Below are positions 42,398 through 51,726 of a DNA stretch of 64,000 nt, in pieces (within the stretch, counting starts at the first letter, position 1; each line of letters starts with the position of its first letter). The translations under genes were made by a program, and so were the position numbers. Below the pieces are notes generated by a model. That model made no database searches and was not told where the DNA came from. It worked only from the letters and a program-made list of their open reading frames with translations. This DNA is from Spirochaetaceae bacterium (GTDB lineage Bacteria; Myxococcota_A; UBA9160; UBA4427): contig JACKFD010000008.1 in NCBI GenBank assembly GCA_020632655.1, positions 62,001-126,000 on the forward strand. Reading direction: 5' to 3'.

Positions 42398-43074
42398 GGG
42401 TGGCTGCCGACGCCACGCGCCGGACGCGGGCCGGGCTGATCTGCCTCCTCGTGGTCACCGGGCTCGCCTGCGCGCCCGAGCGCGGAGCCGACTCCGGGGG
42501 CGCGGTGCGAGGCCACTTCCGCGACGCCGACACGGGGGAGCCGATCGCCGGCGCCATGGTATTCGAGGTCTCGACCCGTGGTGCGGGCGGCGCAGACCTC
42601 CTGCGCATCGCGCGCCTACGGACCGCCCGCACGGACGCGGACGGGCGATTCGACTTCCCCCCGTCGGCGGCGATGCCGGGCCTCACGCCCCGCTACGGGC
42701 CCCGCTACGACGCCTGGCATGCGAGCTATGGCCTGATCCGCGGGCGCGAGGCGAGCGAAGGGACGGTCGAGCTCCGGGCCTCGTTGCGGGACGCGCATCT
42801 GCGACAGGCCGATGCGGCCGCACTCTGCGCCGTGCGCGATCGCGACGAGCTGACCCGGCGCATCGCCGAGCTGGCCTGCCCTCCGGCGCGTCCGGATCTC
42901 CTCGCGGATCGGACGCCGCGCGCCCGCGGCGCGCTCGACGCGCAGGGCCGACGGGACGGCGACTGGGTCTTCCTGCGCGAGGACGGCAGCGTGATCGCCG
43001 AGGGACGCTATGAAGCCGGCGCCGCGATCGGGACCTGGCGCTTCCATCCGCCCGCCGCCCGTTCCGCGGACTGA
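42394..43074 (+). CDS. Lipoprotein with carboxypeptidase-regulatory-like and MORN-like segments
   Basis: 226 residues. Signal peptide ends in TGLAC (lipobox, about Cys27). The mature part starts with VRGHFRDADTGEPIAGAMVF and DADGRFDFP, the beta-sandwich pattern of carboxypeptidase regulatory-like domains, and ends with GDWVFLREDGSVIAEGRY and GTWRFH, one MORN_2-type repeat. Coupled by ATGA to the methyltransferase gene. Outer-membrane or periplasmic role likely; no known partner. Confidence 0.78.
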   Translation: MRVAADATRRTRAGLICLLVVTGLACAPERGADSGGAVRGHFRDADTGEPIAGAMVFEVSTRGAGGADLLRIARLRTARTDADGRFDFPPSAAMPGLTPRYGPRYDAWHASYGLIRGREASEGTVELRASLRDAHLRQADAAALCAVRDRDELTRRIAELACPPARPDLLADRTPRARGALDAQGRRDGDWVFLREDGSVIAEGRYEAGAAIGTWRFHPPAARSAD

Positions 43075-43197
43075 GCGATCCCGATCGGCCTAACACGAGC
43101 GCGACGCCCGGACCCGACCGCGCCCCGCGCATCGGGGAGGCGCCCGATCGGCGCCCACCCGACCGGGGCGTGAAATCCCCGCGACTCACGTTCAGGC

Positions 43198-43227
43198 TTG
43201 CATTCCGCATCTGACGCTGCGTAGGAT
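43198..43227 (+). promoter_or_regulatory. Sigma-70-type promoter of the SMB-domain gene
   Basis: TTGCAT (43198-43203) and TAGGAT (43222-43227) are spaced by 18 bases, about 80 bases before the ATG at 43307. It is the best -35/-10 pair in this GC-rich window. GGGGAGGAT precedes the start codon. Confidence 0.6.
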
Positions 43228-43306
43228 GGCCCGGGTGGGGGAACGCGCTCGGCGACGGTCCGCGTGAGGCCGCGGCGCCGCGCTCTCGAAGGGGAGGATC
43301 TCGAGC

Positions 43307-44206
43307 ATGCGGAACGGAAGACGACTCGTCCGGCACGTGGCCTGGCTGGCGATCACGATCGCGGCCTTCTGGGGTGGAGCGGCGATGGCCGGCGTGGGGG
43401 GCGACGACGCCGGCACCTGCGTGAACGCCTGCGGCGGGTACGGCGCGGGCAACAACGGCAACAGCTGCTACTGCGACGCCTCGTGCACGAGCTACGGCGA
43501 CTGCTGCGCGGACTACCAGCCCGTCTGCAACGCCAACACGGGCTGCTCCCCGAACTCCGGCAGCCGCTACATCCTCCACGTCGGCGGAATGTGCTCCCAG
43601 GGCTGGAACACGACCCTCGCGAGCAAGGCCGGCTACACGTCGATCGACGTGAAGGCCGTCCAGACGAACCACAGCGGCCTCTCCGACGCCAGCCACACCC
43701 TCGGTCTCTACCTCGACCAGTGCTGCACGGGCTCGAACCTCTGCTACGTGATCAACTACAGCGGCGGCGACGCCGTGATGGGCCATCGCTTCGCGAACTC
43801 CGGCACGAACTGGAACGTCAACTGGGTCGGCACCTCGGCGGGCGCGGGCGGCGGCAGCGCCCTCTCCGGCAACTTCCTCGCGGACATCTTCGGCCCCTGC
43901 GACTACTCGGGTCATCTCGGCCGAAGCGAGGTCCGCAACGCCTACAACCACAACGACACGAACGGCGAGACCGTCTACCACATCGGCGGCTACGACGGCT
44001 GGTGGTACACGTCCTGGCTGCTGCCCGGTGAGGACGACGGCGCCGTCGCCTATCACTCCGCGGGCGCCGTCAGCTCGGTCACGAGCACGAGCAGCCTGTG
44101 CACGACGCCGAAGTGGACCAACCACCACGCCGCCTGGACCTGCACGGGCTACGACCTCGACCACTACGGGATGAAGACGAAGTTCATCCAGAACATGGGC
44201 TGGTAG
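43307..44206 (+). CDS. Exported protein with an N-terminal somatomedin B domain
   Basis: 299 residues. Signal peptide with NGRRLVRH then AWLAITIAAFWGGAAMA (1-29). Residues 38-74 have eight cysteines spaced C-x3-C-x11-C-x-C-x3-C-x5-CC-x6-C, the somatomedin B knottin of vitronectin and ENPP proteins. The rest is a Gly/Ser/Asn/aromatic-rich secreted domain with paired cysteines (QCCTGSNLC) and GTSAGAGGGSA, which I cannot assign. The next gene starts 13 bases later. SMB domains are rare in bacteria and usually mediate protein binding. Confidence 0.85.
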   Translation: MRNGRRLVRHVAWLAITIAAFWGGAAMAGVGGDDAGTCVNACGGYGAGNNGNSCYCDASCTSYGDCCADYQPVCNANTGCSPNSGSRYILHVGGMCSQGWNTTLASKAGYTSIDVKAVQTNHSGLSDASHTLGLYLDQCCTGSNLCYVINYSGGDAVMGHRFANSGTNWNVNWVGTSAGAGGGSALSGNFLADIFGPCDYSGHLGRSEVRNAYNHNDTNGETVYHIGGYDGWWYTSWLLPGEDDGAVAYHSAGAVSSVTSTSSLCTTPKWTNHHAAWTCTGYDLDHYGMKTKFIQNMGW

Positions 44207-44219
44207 GGACGACCCGCTC

Positions 44220-45485
44220 ATGACCCGGGCGTCGGACGAGCGCGACTCCGCCAGACCGCGTGACGCGGCCGCACTCGCCCGACGCCTGGCCTGGCTCTCG
44301 GCCGCGTTGATCGGCCTCGCGCTCGCGGGGCTGATCCTGCTGCGAACGAGCGGCGCCGCGCGCGGACCGGGCGGGCCGGGACCGGTCGCGGCGCCGGCGC
44401 CCGACCCGGCCCGCGCGCGTCCGACGCCCGCGACCGGCGACGCGGCACTCCCGCCCGCCGTCGAGCGCTACCTCGCGAATACGGTCTACCCGCCCGGCAG
44501 CGGTCGTCTGACGACCGAGCACGCCGACCTGATCGAGCCGAACGCCCGCTACGAGGATTTCCGGCCGATCCCCGAGACCTTCAGCATGGACGCCGACGAG
44601 GTCGTGCAGGTGCGTCTCACGACGGATCGGTACTTCTACACCGGCGACCACGAGGTCCGACTCGCTCTCGCCCTCCGCCTCGGCGAGCGCCCGATCCCCG
44701 CACTCGGCATCCAGGCCCACGCCACGCGGGAGGGTCGCGCCGGACCCGAAGGCGATCCCGTGGCACTCGAGTTCCGTCCGGAGGGCGACGACTACCTCGC
44801 CGTCCTCGACACGGCGCGCTTCGCCGATCACCTCGGTCCGATCGTCGTCGACGCGCGGATCGAGTACGCACCCGACCGCTTCCACGACGAGCAGCTGCGC
44901 TTCTACTCGACGCCCGAGGGCCGCATTCCCGCCCGCTTCACGGGCGGGGTCTCCGATGCACTCGAGTCCGGCAGCCTGCGCGTCGACCTCGGCATCGACG
45001 TCGACCAGCCGGGCTTCTATCGCATCGACGCGAACCTCTTCGACGCCGCCGGCCGCCCGATCGCCTTCTCGAGCTGGAAGGGCGACCTCGAGCGATCCGA
45101 CCGCGTCGTGTCCGTCGGGTTCTTCGGCCGCATCCTGCACGACGCAGCGCTCGCAGGGCCCTACCGCGTCGGCAACGTGCGCGGCTACCGCTTCCTCGAC
45201 GGGCAGTACCCGGACCGCGAGCCGATGCCCGACCTGCCGGGCCTGCACGCGACGCGGAGCTTCCCGCTCGATGCGTTCTCCGACGCCGCGTACACGAGCG
45301 CGCACAAGGAGAACATGGTGCGGCTCCTGCTCGAGGACGCCGCGCGGGGGCTGACGCTCGACCAGCCCCCGCTGGCCGCTCCGGCCGGCACGACGAGCGC
45401 GGGCGCGGCCTCGACCGCCGAGCCCGGCGACGCGAGCCGCCCGGCCCCGCCCGGCGCTCCCGAGCTCATGCGCGGGACGCGCTGA
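44220..45485 (+). CDS. Membrane-anchored protein, choice-of-anchor X-like
   Basis: 421 residues. One N-terminal transmembrane segment (about 24-42), a Pro/Ala-rich linker to about 75, then a beta-rich periplasmic domain with FYRIDANLFDAAGRPIAF, FFGRILHDAALAGPYRVGNV and RGYRFL, which resembles choice-of-anchor X domain proteins (from memory). The C-terminal 60 residues are low-complexity Ala/Pro/Thr. No catalytic motif visible. Follows the SMB-domain gene by 13 bases and is probably its partner in the envelope. Confidence 0.75.
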   Translation: MTRASDERDSARPRDAAALARRLAWLSAALIGLALAGLILLRTSGAARGPGGPGPVAAPAPDPARARPTPATGDAALPPAVERYLANTVYPPGSGRLTTEHADLIEPNARYEDFRPIPETFSMDADEVVQVRLTTDRYFYTGDHEVRLALALRLGERPIPALGIQAHATREGRAGPEGDPVALEFRPEGDDYLAVLDTARFADHLGPIVVDARIEYAPDRFHDEQLRFYSTPEGRIPARFTGGVSDALESGSLRVDLGIDVDQPGFYRIDANLFDAAGRPIAFSSWKGDLERSDRVVSVGFFGRILHDAALAGPYRVGNVRGYRFLDGQYPDREPMPDLPGLHATRSFPLDAFSDAAYTSAHKENMVRLLLEDAARGLTLDQPPLAAPAGTTSAGAASTAEPGDASRPAPPGAPELMRGTR

Positions 45486-45500
45486 GCCCGCCGCCCGATC

Positions 45501-46301
45501 TCATTCGAGGCCCATCAGCTTCGTGTGGCCGTAGCGATGGCCCGCGACATAGCCGCCGTCGACGGGCAGCGCGTGCCCCGTCACGAAGGACGAGTCGTCC
45601 GAGGCGAGGAAGAAGGCAGCACCCGCGATCTCCTCGGGCCGGCCGAAGCGACCGATCTTGTGCTGGTCGCGGATCGCGTCCTTCGTCTCGCCGAGGGCCG
45701 GCGAGTCGATCACGGAGCGGAAGAGCGGCGTGTCGATGAAGCCGGGGCAGATGCAGTTGGCCCGGATGCCCATCCGGCTGTAGTCCATCGCGAGGTTCTT
45801 CGTCAGCAGGATCACGCCGCCCTTCGAGGCGTTGTAGGTGCTGCCGCCCTCGGCGCCCTCGAGGCCCTCGACGCTCGCGACCGTGATGATCGTGCCCGAG
45901 CGCTGCTCGAGCATCGCGCCGAGTACGGCCTTCACCGACAGGAACGTGCCCTTCAGGTTGATGTCCTGCACGCGCTGCCACTCTTCGGTCGGGATCAGGT
46001 GCACGGGACCGCCGCCCGCAACCCCCGCCGCCGTGACGATCGAGTCGATGCGCCCGTGTCGCGCGCGGGCCTCCGCCGCCCAGGCGTTCTGCCCGGCCTC
46101 GTCGCGCACGTCGCCGACCGTGTAGGTCGATCCCGGGGCCGCCTTCTCGATCGCCGACCAGGCGTCGGGGCGCGGCGTGACGTCCAATCCCGCCACGACG
46201 GCGCCCTCGCGCACGAAGCGCTCGGCGCAGGCGAGCCCGATGCCGGACGCGGCGCCCGTGATCAGCATGACCTTGCCCTCGAGTCGCTTCGCGTCGCTCA
46301 T
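45501..46301 (-). CDS. SDR family oxidoreductase
   Basis: 266 residues from the ATG at 46301; a Met two codons earlier is less well spaced from the GAGAGG ribosome binding site. TGAASGIG cofactor motif, GLDVTPR with Asp (NAD type), ITVASVEG, catalytic YNASKGG, and LPVDGGYVAGH. Fatty or alicyclic alcohol dehydrogenase-like. It converges with the gene at 44220 and is divergent from the SDR at 46561 over 259 bases. Confidence 0.88.
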   Translation of the reverse strand: MSDAKRLEGKVMLITGAASGIGLACAERFVREGAVVAGLDVTPRPDAWSAIEKAAPGSTYTVGDVRDEAGQNAWAAEARARHGRIDSIVTAAGVAGGGPVHLIPTEEWQRVQDINLKGTFLSVKAVLGAMLEQRSGTIITVASVEGLEGAEGGSTYNASKGGVILLTKNLAMDYSRMGIRANCICPGFIDTPLFRSVIDSPALGETKDAIRDQHKIGRFGRPEEIAGAAFFLASDDSSFVTGHALPVDGGYVAGHRYGHTKLMGLE

Positions 46302-46560
46302 GCGCATTCCTCTCTTCCGTGTGCTCCGTGGCCTCGCGCGCGATGCGTCGCGGGCGCCCGGGCGGGATGGATCCGGCGGCCGGCCCGCGAATCTAGACCA
46401 GCGCCGCCTCGCGCCGCCATCGCCCCGTGCCGCACCACACAAAGGCGCGATCATCCGCCGCGCGCGAGAGCCACCGGTCGCGTGATACGTTGGCCGGGGC
46501 GCGTGGGGCGCGATCTCGCGGACGGTCGCCGCGGATCGCCGCGAACGAGGAGGAGCGCAC

Positions 46561-47478
46561 ATGAAGGAGCTCAGGGGCAAGGTCGCCGTCGTCACCGGCG
46601 GTGCCGGGGGCATCGGCCTCGCGATCGGCGAGGCGATGCTCGCGCAGGGCATGAAGGTCGTGCTGGCGGACGTGGTCGAGGACGCCCTCGGCGCGGCGGT
46701 CGAGGGAATCGGCTCGAAGGACGTGATCGGCGTGCGGACGGACGTGACCTCCTTCGAGTCGCTCTGCGAGACGCGCGACCGGGCGATCGAGCGCTTCGGC
46801 GCCGTGCACGTGATCTGCAACAACGCGGCGGTCGGCGCCGGCGCCAAGGGGCACGCCTGGGAGCACCACCTGAACGACTGGCGCTGGTCCCTCGACGTGA
46901 ACGTGATGGGCGTGATCAACGGAATGAACGCCTTCGTCCCCAACCTGATCGCCCAGGACGAGGGCCACGTCGTGAACACCTCCTCGGGCAACGGCGCCTA
47001 CACGCCGATCGCGAGCAGCGACATCTACCCCGTCACGAAGGCCGCGGTCACGACGCTCACCGAGTGTCTCTGGGGCCAGCTGCGGGAGCTGGGCTCGAAG
47101 GTGAGCGCGTCGCTGCTGCTGCCCTCGAGTCGGACGCCGGGCGTACTCGCGACGGGCATCTGGCGGGCGGGCGCGAACCGACCCGACCGCTACCGGCGTG
47201 GCGACCCCGACGACGACGCGCCGCGCGACGCCCTCGCCGAGTACCGCGCCCGCGCTGCGGCCGCGGGCCAGGAGGTCGTCGAGGCGCCGCTCTCGGAGGT
47301 CGCCGACCTCTGCATCGAGGCGATCCGCGACGACGTGTTCTGGGCGACCTATCCGATGGAGCACCAGACGGCGAAGCTGCGCGCGCGCACGGCCTCCCAG
47401 ATCGAGCGCACGCCGCCCGACTACCTGCTCGAGGTCAACCTGATGTCGGCGTCGGCGGACGAGCGCAAGCGGAGCTAG
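46561..47478 (+). CDS. SDR family oxidoreductase, long form
   Basis: 305 residues, longer than the classical 250. TGGAGGIG, ADVVED, CNNAAVG (variant NNAG), TSSGNGAY, catalytic YPVTKAAV, and a C-terminal extension of about 60 residues ending KRS. Similar long forms occur with retinol- and steroid-type catabolic genes. GAGGAGGAG precedes the ATG. Its stop codon lies inside a 31-base direct repeat shared with the end of the next gene. Confidence 0.87.
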   Translation: MKELRGKVAVVTGGAGGIGLAIGEAMLAQGMKVVLADVVEDALGAAVEGIGSKDVIGVRTDVTSFESLCETRDRAIERFGAVHVICNNAAVGAGAKGHAWEHHLNDWRWSLDVNVMGVINGMNAFVPNLIAQDEGHVVNTSSGNGAYTPIASSDIYPVTKAAVTTLTECLWGQLRELGSKVSASLLLPSSRTPGVLATGIWRAGANRPDRYRRGDPDDDAPRDALAEYRARAAAAGQEVVEAPLSEVADLCIEAIRDDVFWATYPMEHQTAKLRARTASQIERTPPDYLLEVNLMSASADERKRS

Positions 47479-47547
47479 GTCCGCGGTAGCTCGCGTGCAA
47501 GGCACCGAAGCGGATCGAGCTAGATCCGCGGCAGCTCGCGTGCGAGG
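47472..47547. repeat. 31-base imperfect direct repeat at two convergent gene ends
   Basis: Copies at 47472-47502 and 47517-47547 differ at three of 31 positions and are 45 bases apart. The first holds the stop of the SDR gene, the second holds the stop of the LLM gene on the other strand. Local duplication; no stem-loop potential beyond short pairings. Confidence 0.8.
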
Positions 47548-48467
47548 AGCGGCAGCGTCTCTTCGCCGAGTCGTGCGATCTGCTCGCGGATCGCCGTCGG
47601 CTCGACGCCGCGCAGATGTAGCCGCAGGTTGAACGCGTCGCAGCCGCCCGCGCGCGCGAGGTCGAGCAGTCGTTCCGCGAGATCCGCCCCGTTCCGCCCG
47701 CCGACCAGCTCCTGCCCCTCGCCCCAATGCGCCTTCGCCGTCTCCGACGCATAGCCCCGGTAGAAATCCATCTGCGCCGCGACGGACTCGGAGGGCGGCG
47801 GGCCGATCCAGACGCGACGGATCGCGATGCGGGCCCCGCTGCCGCCCGCCTCGACGTGCGCGCGGGAGACCTCGGCCATCCGCTCCACCGTCTGCAAAGA
47901 GTCGTAGAGCACGCCCACGCCCCATCGCGCCGCCCGCCGCGCGCCGACCGGCCCCTGCGCCGCGACGACGACGGGCACGGGCGCCTCCGCGCAGGCCCCG
48001 ACCGCCGGATCCTCCGCGAGGGGACTCGCGGTCTCGCCGCGCAGGGCCGCGATCACGTGCGGCGCGGCCTCGCGGAAGCGCGCGCCAGCCTGCGCGAAGT
48101 CGAGATCCGCCAGCTCGAAGTCCTGCGCGAGCCCGCCCACCGCAAGCCCGACGGCGACCCGCCCGGGATGTCGCGCCGCGAGCCACGCCGCCTCCTCGAC
48201 GACGTGCGTCCACGGCCGCAGCGGCAGCAGCAACGGGCAGGGCCCCGCCCAGAGCCGCTCGGTCGCCGCCAGCAGGAAGCCCGCCAGCTGCATCGGATTC
48301 GGCACGTAGCCCGGGAAGCCCCCGTGATGCTCCGCCGTCATCAGCCCCGCGAAGCCCGCCTGCTCCGCCAGCCTCGCCTGCGCGCACATCTCCTCGACGC
48401 ACGCCCGGGCCGGCAGCGGATGCGGATAGATGCGCAGCGAGACCTGTCCGGCGTCGAGCGGACGCAT
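47520..48467 (-). CDS. LLM-class flavin-dependent oxidoreductase
   Basis: 315 residues. Luciferase-like TIM barrel: LAEQAGFAGLMTAEHHGGF near residue 34, PCPLLLPLRPWTHVVEEAAWL, RVAVGLAVGG. The AEHHG motif fits the bacterial luciferase/alkane monooxygenase branch (FMN or F420). The ATG is two bases after the stop of the phosphotransferase gene, indicating coupling. Substrate unknown. Confidence 0.85.
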   Translation of the reverse strand: MRPLDAGQVSLRIYPHPLPARACVEEMCAQARLAEQAGFAGLMTAEHHGGFPGYVPNPMQLAGFLLAATERLWAGPCPLLLPLRPWTHVVEEAAWLAARHPGRVAVGLAVGGLAQDFELADLDFAQAGARFREAAPHVIAALRGETASPLAEDPAVGACAEAPVPVVVAAQGPVGARRAARWGVGVLYDSLQTVERMAEVSRAHVEAGGSGARIAIRRVWIGPPPSESVAAQMDFYRGYASETAKAHWGEGQELVGGRNGADLAERLLDLARAGGCDAFNLRLHLRGVEPTAIREQIARLGEETLPLLARELPRI

Positions 48468-48469
48468 CC

Positions 48470-49834
48470 TCAGTCGATCTCCGACCAGCGCCGTTCGGGA
48501 TAGAGCGCGACCGCCGGCGCGTAGAGCCACTCGTCGCGCCAGGCGTGCCGCGTCAGGTAGCGCACGAGGGACTCGTCCTCGAAGCGACCCGCGCGGATCG
48601 CCGCGTCGAGCAGGACGAGCCCTTCCGCCGCCGAGTCCGGCCGCCGCCCGAGGAGCGCGCCGAGCTCCTCGCACTCGATCGCGTCGAGCGCCTTCCCGTA
48701 GCGCCGCTTGCGGTCCATGCAGGCCACGAGCGTCTTGACCGCCTCGGCGCGGGAGCGCGCGAAGGGATCCTCGATCGCCGGCACGACGTCGGCGTCCTGT
48801 GCGTGGATCGCGGACTCCGCGAGGATATCGCGCTCCCCCTCGCCCTCGGGCATCTCCGGCCGTTCGACCTCGATCTGCATCGCCTGCGCGAGCATCTCGC
48901 AGGTGGCGCGATCGCCGACGTAGCGGTAGCAGAGGTAGCTCGCGATCGACTCGCGCGGATGGGCGTTCAGACAGACGTAGTGGATCGGGACCATGCCACG
49001 AAAGTTCTGATGCACGGCGTAGTAGCGCGCGGCGAAGGACGAGTAGGGAATCCCCGCCTCGCGCGCGTAGAGCTCGAAGAGTCCCCTCAGGCCACCGCAG
49101 GGGTTGTAGAACTCGCGCACGAGGATGTTGCCGAGATCCTCCATCGGGTCGCCCCAATGCCCGAGCTCCCAGTCGACGATCGCGCTCACGCGATCGCCCT
49201 GGAACATGAAGTTGACCGGGCCCGTATCCCCTTGCACGAGGGAGACCCGCGCGACCTCCTTCGGCACGAACCGGCGCAGCCAGGCGTCCGCGTAGGTCGT
49301 GAGCGGGTCGCGGTAGCCGCCCAGGAAATGCGACCACTGCGAGCAGATCTCGTCGACGGACGCGAGGGCCGTCTCCTCCGGCGTCGTCGGCCTCGGCCCG
49401 AGGATGTCGTCGAGGGCGAGCGCATCGAGGTCGAGCTGGTGCATGCGCGCCACGACGCGCATGAAGTCCTCCATGATCGCGCGCTGGCGGGCGGGGTCTT
49501 CGAGGCGGTCGATGTCGGCGCGACCGGGATCGCGGGCGAAGAGCGTGGTCCGGAGCTCCGGGTTCCAGCCGTGCACCGTCGCGACGGGGATGCCGCAACG
49601 CTCGAGCGCCTGGGTGATCCGCGTCTCGCGCTCGAGTCGTCGCGGATCGACGCCGCCGTCCTCGCGCTGGATGCGCAGGAAGCCCTCGAGCCGGCTGCCA
49701 TCGTCGCGGGCGACGTCGACGATCCAGGCCTCGCGCCGGGCGACGTGGCGACGCAGGGACTCGACGCGTCCGGCAGCGACCGACTCGATCCACTCGATCG
49801 TCCCCTCCGGCAGATCGTGTTGCAGGGCGCTCAT
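48470..49834 (-). CDS. Phosphotransferase family protein (APH/ACAD10-like)
   Basis: 454 residues. Kinase-like fold with the catalytic loop VQGDTGPVNFMF (HGD motif with Gln for His) and metal-binding VDWELGHWGDP. In catabolic operons such proteins accompany acyl-CoA dehydrogenases and are thought to phosphorylate hydroxyacyl-CoAs, as for human ACAD10/11 with 4-hydroxyacids. It is the first gene before the LLM oxidoreductase (2-base gap). ATG at 49834. Confidence 0.88.
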   Translation of the reverse strand: MSALQHDLPEGTIEWIESVAAGRVESLRRHVARREAWIVDVARDDGSRLEGFLRIQREDGGVDPRRLERETRITQALERCGIPVATVHGWNPELRTTLFARDPGRADIDRLEDPARQRAIMEDFMRVVARMHQLDLDALALDDILGPRPTTPEETALASVDEICSQWSHFLGGYRDPLTTYADAWLRRFVPKEVARVSLVQGDTGPVNFMFQGDRVSAIVDWELGHWGDPMEDLGNILVREFYNPCGGLRGLFELYAREAGIPYSSFAARYYAVHQNFRGMVPIHYVCLNAHPRESIASYLCYRYVGDRATCEMLAQAMQIEVERPEMPEGEGERDILAESAIHAQDADVVPAIEDPFARSRAEAVKTLVACMDRKRRYGKALDAIECEELGALLGRRPDSAAEGLVLLDAAIRAGRFEDESLVRYLTRHAWRDEWLYAPAVALYPERRWSEID

Positions 49835-49886
49835 CCCGATTCCCTCCCGATCCGGACGCGTCCGGATCCATTCCGTCCGAGCCCGC

Positions 49887-50699
49887 CTAACGTGTCCGTT
49901 CCCGGATCAGGATCTCCTGGGCGATCGTGGCGAGGTGGACCCCATTGCGGTCGTGCACGCGCCCCAGGCCGAGTCCGCGCGCGCCCACGACGCCGTGGCC
50001 CTCGAATTGATGCAGCACCCAGTCGTCGTGGCGACCGGGGCGATGGAACCAGATCGCGTGGTCGAGGCTCGCGCCGACGAAGACCTCGTCGTAGTCCTCG
50101 GGCAGCCCGGCCACGCCCGGATGACGCGGATGCGAGCGGCTCGCGGCCTCGGTCGGGATGTCGTCCGAGGCGAAGGCCAGCGCACAGTCCTGCAGGACGC
50201 GATCCCCGCCGAGATCGCCCGCCACCCGCAGCCAGCAGGCGGCGCGCGCGCCCTCCTGCGGAATCGTGCGGCGCTGCAGGATCGGACCCCAATCCGTCGC
50301 CGCGAGCGCGTTGGGCGCAGGCACCCCTTCCGAGCTCGCCGTCTCCTGCACGTCCGCCTGGTCCTCGCGGACCTGGAAGGAGGCCGAGAGGTTCAGGATC
50401 GGACCCATCGACTGCCGCGCGACCACGCGCCGCGTGAGGAAGGATCGACCGTTGCGGATGCGGTCGACCTCGAAGCGGATCGGCTCGTCCGAGTCGCCGC
50501 CGCGGATGAAGTACGCGTGCAGCGAGTGCACGAAATGCGGCGTGTCGATCGTCGCATAGGCCGCGCGCAGCGCCTGGGCGACGACCTGGCCGCCGTAGAC
50601 GCGACCCCAGGGATAGGCGGGGCCGATCCCGACGAAGACGTCGGGGCCGTGGGGCTCGAGGGCCATCAGGGTGTGGAAGTCGGTGACGTCGTAGGCCAT
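49887..50699 (-). CDS. tesB: Acyl-CoA thioesterase II
   Basis: 270 residues. Double hot-dog TesB: VYGGQVVAQAL (about 35-45), HSLHAYFIRGG, GRSFLTRRVVARQ, GASLDHAIWFHRP with the catalytic Asp, and a C-terminal HLATIAQEILIR. Hydrolyses medium- and long-chain acyl-CoA to free acid and CoA. Somewhat shorter than E. coli TesB (286). Start at 50699. Divergent from the SDR at 50841. Confidence 0.93.
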   Translation of the reverse strand: MAYDVTDFHTLMALEPHGPDVFVGIGPAYPWGRVYGGQVVAQALRAAYATIDTPHFVHSLHAYFIRGGDSDEPIRFEVDRIRNGRSFLTRRVVARQSMGPILNLSASFQVREDQADVQETASSEGVPAPNALAATDWGPILQRRTIPQEGARAACWLRVAGDLGGDRVLQDCALAFASDDIPTEAASRSHPRHPGVAGLPEDYDEVFVGASLDHAIWFHRPGRHDDWVLHQFEGHGVVGARGLGLGRVHDRNGVHLATIAQEILIRERTR

Positions 50700-50840
50700 G
50701 GGCGGCGCAGCATAGCCGCGCCGGGCGCGCGGGACCCGATCGCCCCTCGCCCCGATCCGCGAGGCGCGCGAGGATAGGGGCGCGGTCGCGCAGAGGAGGG
50801 ACGGCATGTCGAGGACGGCGGAGCGAAGGAGGCGAGTGGC

Positions 50841-51692
50841 ATGAGCCTCGACGCGCGCGCAGGCCTGCGCGGACGGCGGATCTGGGTGGTCGGCGCCGGC
50901 GGCGGCGGGATCGGCACGAGCGTCGCCCGCGAGCTGGCGGCGGTCGGTGCGGACGTCCTGGCGATCGATCGCGACGGCCCGGCGCTCGAGCCGACCCTCG
51001 CGCCGCTCGAAGCCGGCGCGGGTGCGCTCCGCGGCCGGGTGGTCGACGCGACCGAGCGTGCGCCGATGGAAGCGCTCTTTCGCGACGAGATTGCGGCAGG
51101 CCGCCCCCCCGATGGCCTCGTCGACATCGTCGGCGGCCTCGCCCGCGACCGCTTCGGCTCGATCGTCGAGACGACCGACGAGACCTTCGACGCCGTGATG
51201 ACGCTGAACCTGCGCGCCGCCTGGCTCGCGTCGCAGCTCTTCGCGCGGCACGCGATCGAGTCCCGCCGCCCCGGCCGCATCGTCCAGCTCGCCTCGATCG
51301 CCGCCCTCCAGGCCATGCCCTTCGGCGCCGCCTACGCGGCGGCCAAGGCCGCCCTCCTCTCGCTGATGCGCACCCAGGCCCTCGAGTGGGGCCGCCACGG
51401 CATCCGGGTCAACGCGATCGCCGCCGGCACGATCCACGTGCCCCGCAGCCCCTCGGTCGATGCCGAGCGCGATCGTCGCGTGCTGCCCCTCGGCCGACGC
51501 GGTCGCCCCGCCGACATCGCCGGCGCCGCCCTCTTCCTGCTCTCGGACCTCGCCGACTTCGTGACGGGCCAGGTGATCGCCGTCGACGGCGGCGCCTCGA
51601 TCAAGCCCTCCTACGTCGACGAGACGGGCCTGCCCGTCTTCGTCGACGACGCCGGCATGCGCGCGCGACTGCTCGGCGCGGACGAGCGATGA
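50841..51692 (+). CDS. SDR family oxidoreductase
   Basis: 283 residues. GAGGGGIG cofactor motif (about 18-25), AIDRDG, IVGGLARD at the usual NNAG site (Asn pair replaced), catalytic YAAAK, and VIAVDGGASI. Starts a plus-strand run in which every gene is less than 45 bases from the next, through to the cytochrome c at 58224. Its substrate is unknown; the GMC oxidoreductase 34 bases downstream suggests alcohol oxidation. Confidence 0.87.
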   Translation: MSLDARAGLRGRRIWVVGAGGGGIGTSVARELAAVGADVLAIDRDGPALEPTLAPLEAGAGALRGRVVDATERAPMEALFRDEIAAGRPPDGLVDIVGGLARDRFGSIVETTDETFDAVMTLNLRAAWLASQLFARHAIESRRPGRIVQLASIAALQAMPFGAAYAAAKAALLSLMRTQALEWGRHGIRVNAIAAGTIHVPRSPSVDAERDRRVLPLGRRGRPADIAGAALFLLSDLADFVTGQVIAVDGGASIKPSYVDETGLPVFVDDAGMRARLLGADER

Positions 51693-51726
51693 GCGGAGAC
51701 GCAGGGCTGTGTCTGTGGGAGACGAA

